From Bacteriovoracaceae bacterium UBA6200 (GTDB lineage Bacteria; Bdellovibrionota; Bacteriovoracia; Bacteriovoracales; Bacteriovoracaceae): a DNA stretch of 64,000 bases. The stretch covers positions 34,105 to 98,104 of the forward strand of contig DISW01000013.1 of assembly GCA_002422605.1 (NCBI GenBank). The letters run 5' to 3'. Under the pieces are notes generated by a model. The model had not been told where the DNA came from, ran no database searches, and saw nothing but the letters and a program-made list of their open reading frames with translations. Below, piece by piece: positions 7,858 through 16,420 of this stretch (within the stretch, counting starts at the first letter, position 1; every line of letters begins with the position of its first letter). The translations under genes and the position numbers were made by a program.

Positions 7858-8514
7858 ATGGAAGTTGAAAAAAAGAATTATTACGAAGTCCTCGAGATTG
7901 AAACCACTTCCACTCCCCAACAAATAGAGAACGCTTACATACGCGCCCGCAATGCTTACTCCAGTGATAGTGTTGCCCTCTATTCTCTAATGACCAAAGA
8001 TGAATGCAGTTCTATATTGGGGCAAATTGAAGAAGCTTATTCAGTACTGGGTTTTCCAGAGAAACGACGTGAGTATGATCGAATCCGCGGCTTCAATGTT
8101 GGTGCCGCAGGAACAACAACTCCTTCACAAGGTGAGCAGCTCCAATATGAAAGCTTTGGCTCAAATTCAATTGAATCAAAAGTTTCAAAAATTACTGCTC
8201 AAAAGAAATTTGGTCTCGATTACTCAGAAAATGCTGAGATGGAAAAAAGAATTCTGGAATGTATTGAGTATACCGGTCCTTTCTTAAAAGAAATCAGAGA
8301 ATATAAAAATGTTTCTATAGAAAGAATGGCAGACATGACCCGTATCTCAAAATCGCAGATCAATTCTATTGAAAGCGAGATCACAGATAAACTTCCGGCG
8401 GATGTTTATATACGCGGTTACGTCTATCAGATCGCGAAGGTCTTAAAACTTAATCCAGATCTGGTTGCTAACAGCTATATCTTTCGATTTAAAAAAAATA
8501 AAAATCAAAAATAA
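7858..8514 (+). CDS. Degenerate J-domain plus RodZ-type helix-turn-helix protein
   Basis: A 218-residue two-domain protein. Residues 5-75 follow the J-domain pattern (NYYEVLEIETTSTPQQIENAY ... EEAYSVLGFPEKRREYDR), but the HPD tripeptide needed to stimulate DnaK is absent; the position reads NAYSSDS. Residues 140-210 match the HTH_25/RodZ cytoplasmic domain (FLKEIREYKNVSIERMADMT, then ADVYIRGYVYQIAKVL). No transmembrane segment follows, unlike true RodZ. GAGGAAG precedes the ATG. It lies between the MinD-like ATPase and an overlapping rluD-like gene. It may act as an adaptor or DNA-binding partner of the ATPase; that is inference. Confidence 0.8.
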   Translation: MEVEKKNYYEVLEIETTSTPQQIENAYIRARNAYSSDSVALYSLMTKDECSSILGQIEEAYSVLGFPEKRREYDRIRGFNVGAAGTTTPSQGEQLQYESFGSNSIESKVSKITAQKKFGLDYSENAEMEKRILECIEYTGPFLKEIREYKNVSIERMADMTRISKSQINSIESEITDKLPADVYIRGYVYQIAKVLKLNPDLVANSYIFRFKKNKNQK

Positions 8515-9494
8515 TGACCGATTCCAATGAGAACGATGAAATTCGCAATTTTACCGTTCAGGTAACAAATGAAGATCGTGAAAGCTTCAAACGGCTGGAT
8601 GTTTATTTAGCTCAGACCTTGCCGCAATTTTCACGCTCGACCATTAAACGTTTGTTTGAGGACGAGGAAATTTCCAGCAGTATAAAATTGAGCCTCAATA
8701 AAATGCCGCCAGTTGGAACGACGATCGAAATTGAAGTTCCCCCACCGATTCCAACTGACCTGATTGCTGAAAACATTCCACTTGAAATCCTGTTTGAGGA
8801 TAAACATTTAATTATCGTCAATAAACCTGCAGGCCTCGTTGTCCATCCGGCACCAGGTCACTATACAGGCACTTTAGTGAATGCCATTCTTTACCACTGT
8901 CCGGATCTTAGAGGTATTGGCGCAGAAAAACGTCCAGGAATTGTTCACCGACTGGATATGGGAACTTCCGGAGTCATGGTTGTGGCAAAAGATCAGGCGA
9001 CCCATGAGGGTTTAGTTACCCTATTTTCCACTCATGATATTGAACGACGATATGAAGCTTTAATTGGAGGGGTACCTCCTCAACTTACAGGCACCATTCA
9101 AACCACTATCGGTAGACATCCTACTAATCGTTACAAAATGGCCGCTGATGTTAAGAATGGAAAACACGCCATCACTCACTACAAAGTGTTGAGTAAACTA
9201 CAGGGCGCGACTCACATTGAGTTAAAGCTCGAGACTGGCAGAACCCATCAAATTCGGGTTCATATGGCGCAAATTTTTCATGCTCCAGTATTATGCGATC
9301 CACTTTATGGCCATGCCGAGTCACATCTAAGAAAAGCCCCACTCTCAATCAAACAAAGGCTAATTGATTATCCTTATCAACTGCTCCACGCTAAAGAACT
9401 GGGCTTCATTCATCCTATTACAAAAGAAAAATTACACTTTACGACACCGCCTCCAGAAATATTCCAGTCTGCATTACAGGCTTTCTCAGAGTAA
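8514..9494 (+). CDS. rluD: RluD-family 23S rRNA pseudouridine synthase
   Basis: A 326-residue pseudouridine synthase that isomerises uridines in large-subunit rRNA. An N-terminal S4 RNA-binding domain (RLDVYLAQTLPQFSRSTIKRL, residues about 24-90) precedes the catalytic domain. The active-site motif HRLDMGTSGVMVVAKD contains the catalytic Asp, and the C-terminal RTHQIRVHMA motif is present. The length and S4 domain favour RluD/RluC; the exact target site is not certain. Its ATG overlaps the upstream stop codon (TAATG), indicating translational coupling to the J/HTH gene. Confidence 0.92.
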   Translation: MTDSNENDEIRNFTVQVTNEDRESFKRLDVYLAQTLPQFSRSTIKRLFEDEEISSSIKLSLNKMPPVGTTIEIEVPPPIPTDLIAENIPLEILFEDKHLIIVNKPAGLVVHPAPGHYTGTLVNAILYHCPDLRGIGAEKRPGIVHRLDMGTSGVMVVAKDQATHEGLVTLFSTHDIERRYEALIGGVPPQLTGTIQTTIGRHPTNRYKMAADVKNGKHAITHYKVLSKLQGATHIELKLETGRTHQIRVHMAQIFHAPVLCDPLYGHAESHLRKAPLSIKQRLIDYPYQLLHAKELGFIHPITKEKLHFTTPPPEIFQSALQAFSE

Positions 9495-9517
9495 ATTTTA
9501 AGGCTACAATAATCGCC

Positions 9518-10099
9518 ATGGATATTCCCTTTCAAGAAAATCTAAACAATGGTCGATTTGAGACCTGGACTTCAAAACCCCAGATGGCCATTAAAGAATC
9601 CATTCAGGTTCACGGTATTGATATCGCATCAGTTGAAACGCTCCCATGTGAAGCTGATGGACTTATTGTTTCCTGGGAAGAATTTGATCAGCCATTGGCC
9701 ATTAAAACTGCGGATTGTTTACCCATCGTGATTGAAGGCGAAAAGGGCGTTATTTTTCTGCATGCCGGCTGGCGAGGTTTGGCCAATGGGATTCTAAAAA
9801 GACCGGAAATTCCCTTGATCAACCCGTTAAGGGTCTTCATTGGTCCGAGCATCCATGAGTGCTGCTTTGAAGTTTCTCCAGACTTTAAAGAGAATTTTCC
9901 AGACAGCCCTTTTTTCAGAAAAGATGGGGAGAAGTATTTTTTCAATCTACAGGAAGAAGCTAAGAGACAGTTAAAGGAAATTTTTCCATCACTCTTGGTT
10001 AATTACGCCCCCATATGTACCTCTTGCAATAAATCATTTCATAGCTATAGAAGAGATAAGACGTCTCAAAGAAATTGGAATCTATATATCAAAGGATGA
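9518..10099 (+). CDS. pgeF: PgeF/YfiH-family (LACC1-like) oxidoreductase or purine nucleoside phosphorylase
   Basis: A 193-residue member of the YfiH/YlmD family, shorter than the usual 230-260 because the N-terminus is compact. Conserved metal and catalytic motifs are present: HAGWRGLANGIL, IGPSIHECCFEVSPDF and CTSCNKSFHSYRRD. Family members have been described as peptidoglycan-editing factors that limit L-Ser misincorporation, as purine nucleoside phosphorylase/adenosine deaminases, and as laccase-like enzymes. Which applies here cannot be told from sequence. It sits 23 nt after the rluD-like gene, the same order seen in many Gram-negatives (rluD-yfiH). Confidence 0.88.
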   Translation: MDIPFQENLNNGRFETWTSKPQMAIKESIQVHGIDIASVETLPCEADGLIVSWEEFDQPLAIKTADCLPIVIEGEKGVIFLHAGWRGLANGILKRPEIPLINPLRVFIGPSIHECCFEVSPDFKENFPDSPFFRKDGEKYFFNLQEEAKRQLKEIFPSLLVNYAPICTSCNKSFHSYRRDKTSQRNWNLYIKG

Positions 10100-10104
10100 A
10101 TCTC

Positions 10105-11253
10105 ATGGAGCAGAAGAAAGGCCTCACCCTACAGGGGATGAGCGGAGTCAATTTTCTATTTATTTTAGTATCAGCAGCAATGATAGGTGTAAGTATTTAT
10201 CTTACGGCTCATTTCTATGATGTCCTCTATCCAACTCAATTAGGTGGTTCATCCACTCTTTGCAATCTTTCAACCTTCTTCAATTGCGATGCTGCAACTT
10301 ATTCTAAAATATCAAATATCGCGGGAATTCCTATTTCCTTCTTTGGGATTATCGTAGGTTTATTGTTTCTTTTCAGCAGTCTGATGCCTAGTCAGGCTTT
10401 GGAGAAGACCTCCAGTGCAGTAGCAAAATATAATTTTATTGGCTGTGTCGCTCTTTTTATCTTTTCCCTCGCCGTTTTAAAAAGCCTTTGTCCATTCTGT
10501 ACTCTTTACTATGTACTTTCCGGAATCGCAGCTTTCTTGTTCTGGAAATACGGCGACAATACCTGGATGCCTGATATGAAGATTGCTTCAATGTGGGCAG
10601 TCCTTCTGGTTGTTGGTTCTTTCCTTATGTATCAACACACAAAAGGAAAAGAAGACTATAGTGCTAAAATGAGTGCCAGCGTGGTTGAACAATTCAAAAA
10701 GCTTCCTTCTTCCGGAGACCCGGATGTTGAGTCGCCCTATAAAATCCATATGGCCGGTGAAAGTTTTTCTGAATCACCTATCCGCATAACTGTTTTCTCC
10801 GACTTCCAATGTCCTTTCTGTAAAGTTGTGGCCGATCAAATGCCGGAACTCGTTAGACGTTACGCTGATAAAGTAAGCGTTCAGTATGTTTTTTATCCAC
10901 TCGATGCTAAATGTAATTCTGCAGTCTCCTCCAGAATGCATCCTTATGCATGTGATGCTGCTACCCTTGCCGCTTGTGATCCAAATAAATTTCTTTCTGT
11001 TCACGATGAGATCTTTGAAAATCAAAGTAATTTAAATGACGTGATTCTTGGAAAAATCGCTAAGGATCATGGTCTGACAGGTTGTCTGGAAAATAAAGAA
11101 GTAACTAATAAAGTCATTGAGGGAATCAATCAGGGTACAAAATATAACCTGAAATCAACTCCTACAATTATTATTAATGGCAAGAAGATTGAAGGAACTA
11201 TACCCAACCGCCAGTTCTTCGCTATCTTCGATCATATTTTAAGCGGGAAATAA
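10105..11253 (+). CDS. Fused VKOR-family membrane oxidoreductase and DsbA-like thioredoxin domain
   Basis: A 382-residue disulfide-forming protein. The first half is a vitamin K epoxide reductase-like four- or five-helix membrane domain with loop cysteines (STLCNLSTFFNC) and the CPFC redox pair (LKSLCPFCTLYYV). The second half is a periplasmic DsbA/thioredoxin fold with active-site FQCPFCK and the cis-Pro segment STPTIIINGKK. In such fusions the VKOR part reoxidises the attached thioredoxin using quinone, replacing DsbB/DsbA. I chose the ATG at 10105 because AAAGG lies 9 nt upstream; the earlier ATG at 10096 abuts that AAAGG and would have no spacer. It overlaps no neighbour and ends 1 nt before tatD. 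Confidence 0.93.
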   Translation: MEQKKGLTLQGMSGVNFLFILVSAAMIGVSIYLTAHFYDVLYPTQLGGSSTLCNLSTFFNCDAATYSKISNIAGIPISFFGIIVGLLFLFSSLMPSQALEKTSSAVAKYNFIGCVALFIFSLAVLKSLCPFCTLYYVLSGIAAFLFWKYGDNTWMPDMKIASMWAVLLVVGSFLMYQHTKGKEDYSAKMSASVVEQFKKLPSSGDPDVESPYKIHMAGESFSESPIRITVFSDFQCPFCKVVADQMPELVRRYADKVSVQYVFYPLDAKCNSAVSSRMHPYACDAATLAACDPNKFLSVHDEIFENQSNLNDVILGKIAKDHGLTGCLENKEVTNKVIEGINQGTKYNLKSTPTIIINGKKIEGTIPNRQFFAIFDHILSGK

Positions 11254-12024
11254 ATGCTGATAGAAACCCATTGTCACCTTGATTATCTTAAGGCCGAGTC
11301 TCTGGAAGAAATCCTAAAAAAGATTTCAGAAGCTCAAATAGCTAAAGTCATCACTATTGGTGTTGATCCTGAAAATCTTGACCGGGCAATGGAGCTTTCT
11401 TCAACTTATAATGAAGTATATTTCACTCAAGGCATCCACCCCCATGATGCCAAGAGCTTCACTCAGACAGAATTTGAAAAGATTTCTACCCGGGCCGCTC
11501 TTCCTAAGATGGTGGCCGTGGGTGAAATCGGTCTGGATTACCATTATAACAATTCCCCTCAGGACATTCAGAAGGAAGTTTTTGAGAAACAACTTCAGTT
11601 GGCCTGTGATTATGATTTACCCGTCGTCATCCACACTCGCGAAGCCGATGAAGATACTAAATCTATTCTGAAAAACTTTTCTTCTCATCTAAAAAGGAAG
11701 GGGGTTGTCCATAGTTTTACATCTACAAAAGAATTGGCCGAGTTTGTCTTGGGGGAAGGTTTTTATCTGGGGTTTAATGGAATTATAACATTTAAAAAAG
11801 CTGAGAACGTTCAGGAAGTAGTTAAGATAACTCCCATTGATAAAATCCTTTTTGAAACTGATTCACCGTTTCTGACTCCCGTTCCTCATCGTGGAAAAGA
11901 GAATGCTCCTTATTACTTACCGTTTATTGCCAGCAAGATCGCAGAGCTGAAAAATATCGACTTAGAGATTTTAAAAAATCAAGTTCTCAGCAATTCATTC
12001 AATTGCTTTCCAAAACTTCGTTAA
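11254..12024 (+). CDS. tatD: TatD-family metal-dependent deoxyribonuclease
   Basis: A 256-residue TIM-barrel hydrolase. Metal ligands are visible: THCHLD at residues 4-9, GEIGLDYHY near 91, VIHTREAD near 125, VVHSFTS near 150 and ETDSPFLTPVPHRGKENAP near 200. Family members are 3'-5' exonucleases implicated in DNA repair and fragment degradation. The start codon immediately follows the stop of the VKOR-DsbA gene. It converges on the small gene at 12026 with only 1 nt between them and no visible terminator. Confidence 0.93.
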   Translation: MLIETHCHLDYLKAESLEEILKKISEAQIAKVITIGVDPENLDRAMELSSTYNEVYFTQGIHPHDAKSFTQTEFEKISTRAALPKMVAVGEIGLDYHYNNSPQDIQKEVFEKQLQLACDYDLPVVIHTREADEDTKSILKNFSSHLKRKGVVHSFTSTKELAEFVLGEGFYLGFNGIITFKKAENVQEVVKITPIDKILFETDSPFLTPVPHRGKENAPYYLPFIASKIAELKNIDLEILKNQVLSNSFNCFPKLR

Positions 12025-12025
12025 T

Positions 12026-12292
12026 TTAGGCCATTATTCTAAAAATTTTATGGAGAAGAGTGTCTTGAGGGTGCTGACCTAATAAAAAGGCTTTTATGTC
12101 GCTTAATTCTATTTCGTAGATTTCATAATAGTCTGCGGGAATATCATCAGGGGTGCGTCCATCGAGGCGCAAAAAATAAATTTCGAGAATCTTTGATCTT
12201 TCAAACTTTTCTAAAACGGTTCGTACCCAAAGAGAATCTTTTGATGATTCCGAATTCCCTGAAGTCTTTTCAGATAATGCAGTTGGTATCAT
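12026..12292 (-). CDS. Small cytoplasmic protein, unknown function
   Basis: An 88-residue soluble protein with no signal peptide, no cysteines and no recognised family. A Ser-rich N-terminus (residues about 5-20) precedes a compact mixed alpha/beta region with an acidic segment (PDDIPADYYEIYEIELSD) and a helical end. I use the ATG at 12292 because AAGGA lies 4 nt upstream; an upstream in-frame TTG at 12307 lacks such a site. The size and acidity would fit an anti-regulator or PilZ/HTH accessory protein, but there is no positive evidence. Confidence 0.55.
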   Translation of the reverse strand: MIPTALSEKTSGNSESSKDSLWVRTVLEKFERSKILEIYFLRLDGRTPDDIPADYYEIYEIELSDIKAFLLGQHPQDTLLHKIFRIMA

Positions 12293-12593
12293 AAAATCCT
12301 TTTTCAAAGTGTCACCAGAGTTAATCTGGTGTCAAACTGATCGCTCCATTTACACTAATTCAAGTAGTTCATTCCATTTAGTCTCTCGTGTAATAAGAGA
12401 CTATTGTTTTACTGCAAAATGACTGACAACGATATTCATGTCATTCAATGTTAGATTCTGAGTGTAGCATCTTAAGATCTACTTGCGGTTGCTTTTTTAA
12501 CCATAAGATCAGAGCAAAATCAGTTTAACGAAGAGAGCCTTTAAATAAAAGGTGATCAATGTTTTTTTGATCGGAATTAATGGAGGAAGGTCT
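12293..12593. other. Divergent intergenic region with two hairpins
   Basis: About 300 bp without a convincing gene between divergent small genes. CACCAGA (12313-12319) and TCTGGTG (12325-12331) form a 7-bp hairpin just upstream of the minus-strand gene. TAGTCTCT (12379-12386) and AGAGACTA (12396-12403) form an 8-bp hairpin followed by TTGTTTT, which could be a terminator or small-RNA end. The rest is AT-rich and presumably holds promoters for both flanking genes; no clear -35/-10 pair was chosen. Confidence 0.4.
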
Positions 12594-12935
12594 ATGAAAT
12601 TCCTGATCATTTTAATTACATTAACCAATGTCGCCCTTGCAAAATGCGATTTAAAACCCCTTCGATCAAAAATTATCGATGAATATCAAACACTCCTTCC
12701 TGTTACGAATTCCAAAGGAGAAATTGGTCATGCTAAAGCAAAGAACTTTGTGGTCTCAGAAAGTTTAACCAGCATGAAGCACGATAATTTCTTGATTGCT
12801 AATTTTGATCTGGACATCAAATGGATGAGTGGTAAGAAGCAAACAGTTCGCACGTTGGTTGTAGCAACCGTGAATCCTAAAACATGTACGATTGAACATT
12901 TAAATGATGGGAAGCGGGTAAGTTCAATAAAATAG
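12594..12935 (+). CDS. Small secreted protein, unknown function
   Basis: A 113-residue protein with a short signal peptide (MKFLIILITLTNVALA, cleavage before KCDL). The mature part has two cysteines, one at its N-terminus and one near the C-terminus (PKTCTIEHL), like the secreted protein at 720, although no sequence relationship is evident. A beta-rich domain is suggested by ANFDLDIKWMSGKKQTVRTLVVATV. The start is fixed by GGAGGAAGG 4 nt upstream; an earlier in-frame codon at 12552 lacks a ribosome site and would destroy the signal peptide. It converges on the YhaM-like gene. Confidence 0.75.
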   Translation: MKFLIILITLTNVALAKCDLKPLRSKIIDEYQTLLPVTNSKGEIGHAKAKNFVVSESLTSMKHDNFLIANFDLDIKWMSGKKQTVRTLVVATVNPKTCTIEHLNDGKRVSSIK

Positions 12936-12955
12936 ATGAGGAGCATCTCCTCATC
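12935..12955. terminator. Convergent hairpin between genes
   Basis: GATGAGGAG (12935-12943) and CTCCTCATC (12947-12955) form a perfect 9-bp stem with a 3-nt loop. It overlaps the stop codon of the secreted protein and ends next to the stop of the YhaM-like gene. The T-tract is weak on both sides, so termination efficiency is uncertain. Confidence 0.55.
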
Positions 12956-12956
12956 T

Positions 12957-14033
12957 TCATTCTTCAATTTTAAAATTACCAAGCATTTTACCTAAGCTGG
13001 TTTTAGGCTCAGCAGTCTGTACTTTTTTAGATTCTTTTCTTTCCTCATATTGAGTTGGTTCTTCATCCTGTATGTACTCCGGATAAAAAGGCAATTCCGA
13101 TTTATAAACAATGCGGTCGAGATGTTTTACAAAGGAAGACCAGTGTCCTGTTGTTGAATCAGTTTTTCTTATCATCTCAAAAGAACCCATCTTGGAATCC
13201 ATCAGATCAATCATGTGAACTAACATCGCTTCAGAAGTCTGAGGGATTTTAGGAGATCCATATGCATACTCTCCATGATGGGCCAGAAGAATATGTTTTA
13301 AATGTATTTTTAAATAGTGAGGGAAATTTTTAATCCGATAAGAAAAGCGATCAACAATCTCAAGTCCCTTAACCAGATGTCCTACAAGCTTGCCTTCTTC
13401 TGTGTACTCAACGTTAATGCCATCTGTAAGTTCATAAACTTTACATAGATCATGGAGAATACACCCCGCCACAACGTAATTTTCATTTACGCGGTAATGA
13501 TGTGAGAGAGTTAATGCAAGTTCGGTACATGAAAGTATATGTTCCAAAAGCCCTGAGCGATAAGCATGGTGAATAGATTTTCCTGCCTGCCAGATTTTAA
13601 GCCTGCGTGCTATCTCGCCGTCAGTAACAATTGATCTTAAAAGATCACGAATATAAACATCACTAAGTCCATCGATGACTTTCAAAAGACTTTTATACAT
13701 GATTTCCGGATCAATTCCTGATTTCATAACAAAGTCATCCATATTGATTTCATTTTCAGATACTTTCTCTATGTGTGAGATGATGAACTGCTTTCGTCCC
13801 TGATAAAAATTAACTTTTCCGCGGACTCGGACAAAAACACCTTTGGCCATTTCTTTCTCTACATCAACTGAATAATGCCAAAGTCTCGACTCTAGATCAC
13901 CGGAGGCATCTGAGAGGATAATATTAAAGTACTTCTTCCCATCCTTACCCTCCATCGTGTTGAAGATCTTCACTAAAAAGACTGAGGTGATTTCTTCTTT
14001 GCCTTGTAAATCAGAGATAAAAAGTTTTGTCAT
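12957..14033 (-). CDS. YhaM-family 3'-5' exonuclease (OB-fold plus HD domain)
   Basis: A 358-residue protein. The N-terminal 100 residues form an OB-fold nucleic-acid-binding domain (FNIILSDASGDLESRLWHYS ... FVRVRGKVNFYQGRKQF). A metal-dependent HD domain follows, with ligands HHAYRSGLLEH, ILHDLCKVYEL and ILAHHGEYAYGSP. This is the architecture of Bacillus YhaM, a 3'-5' exoribonuclease/DNase. The C-terminal 40 residues are charged and probably disordered. It is transcribed alone on the minus strand and is divergent from gap. Confidence 0.88.
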   Translation of the reverse strand: MTKLFISDLQGKEEITSVFLVKIFNTMEGKDGKKYFNIILSDASGDLESRLWHYSVDVEKEMAKGVFVRVRGKVNFYQGRKQFIISHIEKVSENEINMDDFVMKSGIDPEIMYKSLLKVIDGLSDVYIRDLLRSIVTDGEIARRLKIWQAGKSIHHAYRSGLLEHILSCTELALTLSHHYRVNENYVVAGCILHDLCKVYELTDGINVEYTEEGKLVGHLVKGLEIVDRFSYRIKNFPHYLKIHLKHILLAHHGEYAYGSPKIPQTSEAMLVHMIDLMDSKMGSFEMIRKTDSTTGHWSSFVKHLDRIVYKSELPFYPEYIQDEEPTQYEERKESKKVQTAEPKTSLGKMLGNFKIEE

Positions 14034-14194
14034 TAAGGTCTCGTGCGTTAAGTATTTAAAATAAGGATCTCAGGTTACACAGAATTCAGGGAATCCGCTA
14101 CACAAAACCTCTCGCTTGGAGTATGTTCTAAACGCTTAAAATATCTTAGTTTTGAATCATATCGATAGTCACTTTCAGTGACATGAGGAGTCTT

Positions 14195-15223
14195 ATGAAA
14201 ACAGTAAAAATTGGAGTTAATGGTGTTGGCCGCATCGGCAGAACAATCCTTCGGGCCTACTTTGATCGAATTGATCGAGGCCTGGATCCACAGATGGAAA
14301 TCGTAGGGATCAATAATCCTGGTGATCCTTCAGCTTATATCCACTTACTAAGATATGATTCACTACACGGAAAACTTAAAGGTGAGTTCTCTTTCAACAA
14401 TGAAACAAAAGAGATTTCGTATAACGGTCGCAAGATTAAGTTTTTTGATCAAAAAAATCCGGAAGAAATTCCATGGGGTTCTTTAGGCACTCAAGTTGTT
14501 ATTGATTGTACAGGGATCTTCAAAGACAAAGCGAAACTTGGTCTCCATATGAGAGACACTGTGAAGAAAGTCATCATGTGTGCTCCCGGTAAAGATCTTG
14601 ATGGTACTTTTGTCATCGGTATCAACACTGACAAATACAATAATGCTGAACACCACATCATCTCAAATGCTTCTTGTACAACAAACTGTCTGGCCCCTGT
14701 CGTAAAAGTTCTTAATGATAACTTCGGTATCATCAACGGCTTAATGACAACGGTTCACTCTTATACTTCAGATCAGAATCTGCTTGATAACTCTCACTCT
14801 GATCTTCGTCGCGCCCGTGCTGCAGCGATGAGTATGATCCCTACTTCAACAGGTGCCGCAAAAGCTTTAGGTGATGTTATTCCTGAAATGAAAGGCAAGC
14901 TCGATGGTTACGCTGTTCGCGTTCCAACTCCAGATGTTTCAATGGTTGACTTAACTGTGACTTTAGAGAAAGCAGCTACGAAGCAAGAGATCAACGAAGC
15001 CATGAAAAAAGCGGCTGAGACGAATCTTAAAGGCGTGCTTGGATATACTACTGAAGAACTTGTTTCAATTGATTATATGGGAGCGACTGAGTCTTCTTAC
15101 TTTGATTCAAAACTCACAAATGTCATCGGTTCGACTGCAAAAATTGTTAGCTGGTATGACAATGAAGTTGGTTTCTCAAATCGTGTAATCGATTTGGCAA
15201 ATTTTATCGGCCAAAAGCTGTAA
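14195..15223 (+). CDS. gap: Glyceraldehyde-3-phosphate dehydrogenase, type I
   Basis: A 342-residue GAPDH converting glyceraldehyde-3-phosphate, NAD(P)+ and phosphate to 1,3-bisphosphoglycerate. The Rossmann glycine motif GVNGVGRIGR is at the N-terminus, catalytic Cys161 lies in SNASCTTNC, and the C-terminal SWYDNEVGFSNRV is intact. The start at 14195 is set by GAGGAG 4 nt upstream; an ATG at 14183 overlaps that site. It heads the gap-pgk-tpiA operon, with pgk 9 nt downstream. Confidence 0.97.
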   Translation: MKTVKIGVNGVGRIGRTILRAYFDRIDRGLDPQMEIVGINNPGDPSAYIHLLRYDSLHGKLKGEFSFNNETKEISYNGRKIKFFDQKNPEEIPWGSLGTQVVIDCTGIFKDKAKLGLHMRDTVKKVIMCAPGKDLDGTFVIGINTDKYNNAEHHIISNASCTTNCLAPVVKVLNDNFGIINGLMTTVHSYTSDQNLLDNSHSDLRRARAAAMSMIPTSTGAAKALGDVIPEMKGKLDGYAVRVPTPDVSMVDLTVTLEKAATKQEINEAMKKAAETNLKGVLGYTTEELVSIDYMGATESSYFDSKLTNVIGSTAKIVSWYDNEVGFSNRVIDLANFIGQKL

Positions 15224-15232
15224 GGAAAAATT

Positions 15233-16420
15233 ATGCAACTTAAATCACTTCACGATGTCGATCTCAAAGGAAAAAAAGTTGTTGCTCGCTTCGACTTTAA
15301 CGTCCCTTTGACTAAGACAGAACCAAGAACTATTACTGATACCAGTCGTATCGACCTGGCCATTCCGACGATTCGTATGATCCTTGAAAAAGGTGCTTCG
15401 AAGTTAATTATGATTAGCCACCTTGGACGTCCCGATGGTCAAGTTAATCCTAAATACTCTCTCGAGCCGGTCGCGGAATATCTCGCTTCCAAACTTGGTT
15501 CAGATGTTATTTTATCTGAGTCGGCCATTGATAATGGAATTAAAAATCTTCTTCAATTACCAGAAACTAAACTTGTTCTTCTTGAGAATATTCGATTTTT
15601 ACCAGGTGAAGAAAAGAATGATATGGAGTTAGCAGAGAAGCTTTCTCAGTACGGTGACATCTATGTGAATGACGCTTTTGGGGCCGCTCATAGAAAACAT
15701 ACATCAACTTATGGAATCAACGCTTTTTTCAAAAACCGCGCCTATCCGGGTCTCTTGATGAAAAAAGAAATCGACTCCCTCGGCGTTCTACTAGAAAAGC
15801 CGGCCAAACCTTTTGTGGCCATTATTGGTGGAGCAAAAGTTTCGGATAAAATTAAAACTATCGAAAGAATGATGGTGATGGTGGACACGCTTCTTATCGG
15901 TGGAGCCATGGCCTATCCATTCCTTAAGGCCCGCGGTTCAAATATCGGAGCTTCACTTTGCAGTGATGAAGATGTGAGTCTCGCAAAGCAATTGCTGGCA
16001 GCAGATAAGGGCGGAAAAATTAAACTCCCTTTAGATCACATCATTGCCGAAGGAATTGAGAAAGCACCGGAAGAGTGTCACAGCACCAGCATTCCAGATG
16101 GAAAGATGGGACTTGATATTGGACCTGATACAGTAGTTGCTTTCACGGGTTACCTTAAAAATGCAAAAACAATTTTTTGGAACGGTCCGATGGGATTCTT
16201 CGAATCGAAGAATTTCTCCAAAGGAACAATGGCCATTGCCCATGCTATTGCGGCCACAGAAGCTTTTTCTGTCGTAGGCGGTGGTGATTCAGTAGCAGCA
16301 GTAACCCAATCCGGTGAAACCGAAAGATTTTCTCACGTCTCAACTGGTGGTGGAGCGTCTCTGGAGTTTATTGAAAAAGGTGAACTCCCTGGTGTTCAGG
16401 CCCTTAAATACGGAGTGTAA
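15233..16420 (+). CDS. pgk: Phosphoglycerate kinase
   Basis: A 395-residue two-domain kinase that makes ATP from 1,3-bisphosphoglycerate. The N-terminal substrate motif FDFNVPL and SHLGRP, the hinge region GGAKVSDKI and the C-terminal nucleotide motif VVGGGDSVAAV are all present. AAGGA precedes the ATG. The last base of its stop codon is the first base of the tpiA start, so expression is coupled. Confidence 0.97.
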   Translation: MQLKSLHDVDLKGKKVVARFDFNVPLTKTEPRTITDTSRIDLAIPTIRMILEKGASKLIMISHLGRPDGQVNPKYSLEPVAEYLASKLGSDVILSESAIDNGIKNLLQLPETKLVLLENIRFLPGEEKNDMELAEKLSQYGDIYVNDAFGAAHRKHTSTYGINAFFKNRAYPGLLMKKEIDSLGVLLEKPAKPFVAIIGGAKVSDKIKTIERMMVMVDTLLIGGAMAYPFLKARGSNIGASLCSDEDVSLAKQLLAADKGGKIKLPLDHIIAEGIEKAPEECHSTSIPDGKMGLDIGPDTVVAFTGYLKNAKTIFWNGPMGFFESKNFSKGTMAIAHAIAATEAFSVVGGGDSVAAVTQSGETERFSHVSTGGGASLEFIEKGELPGVQALKYGV

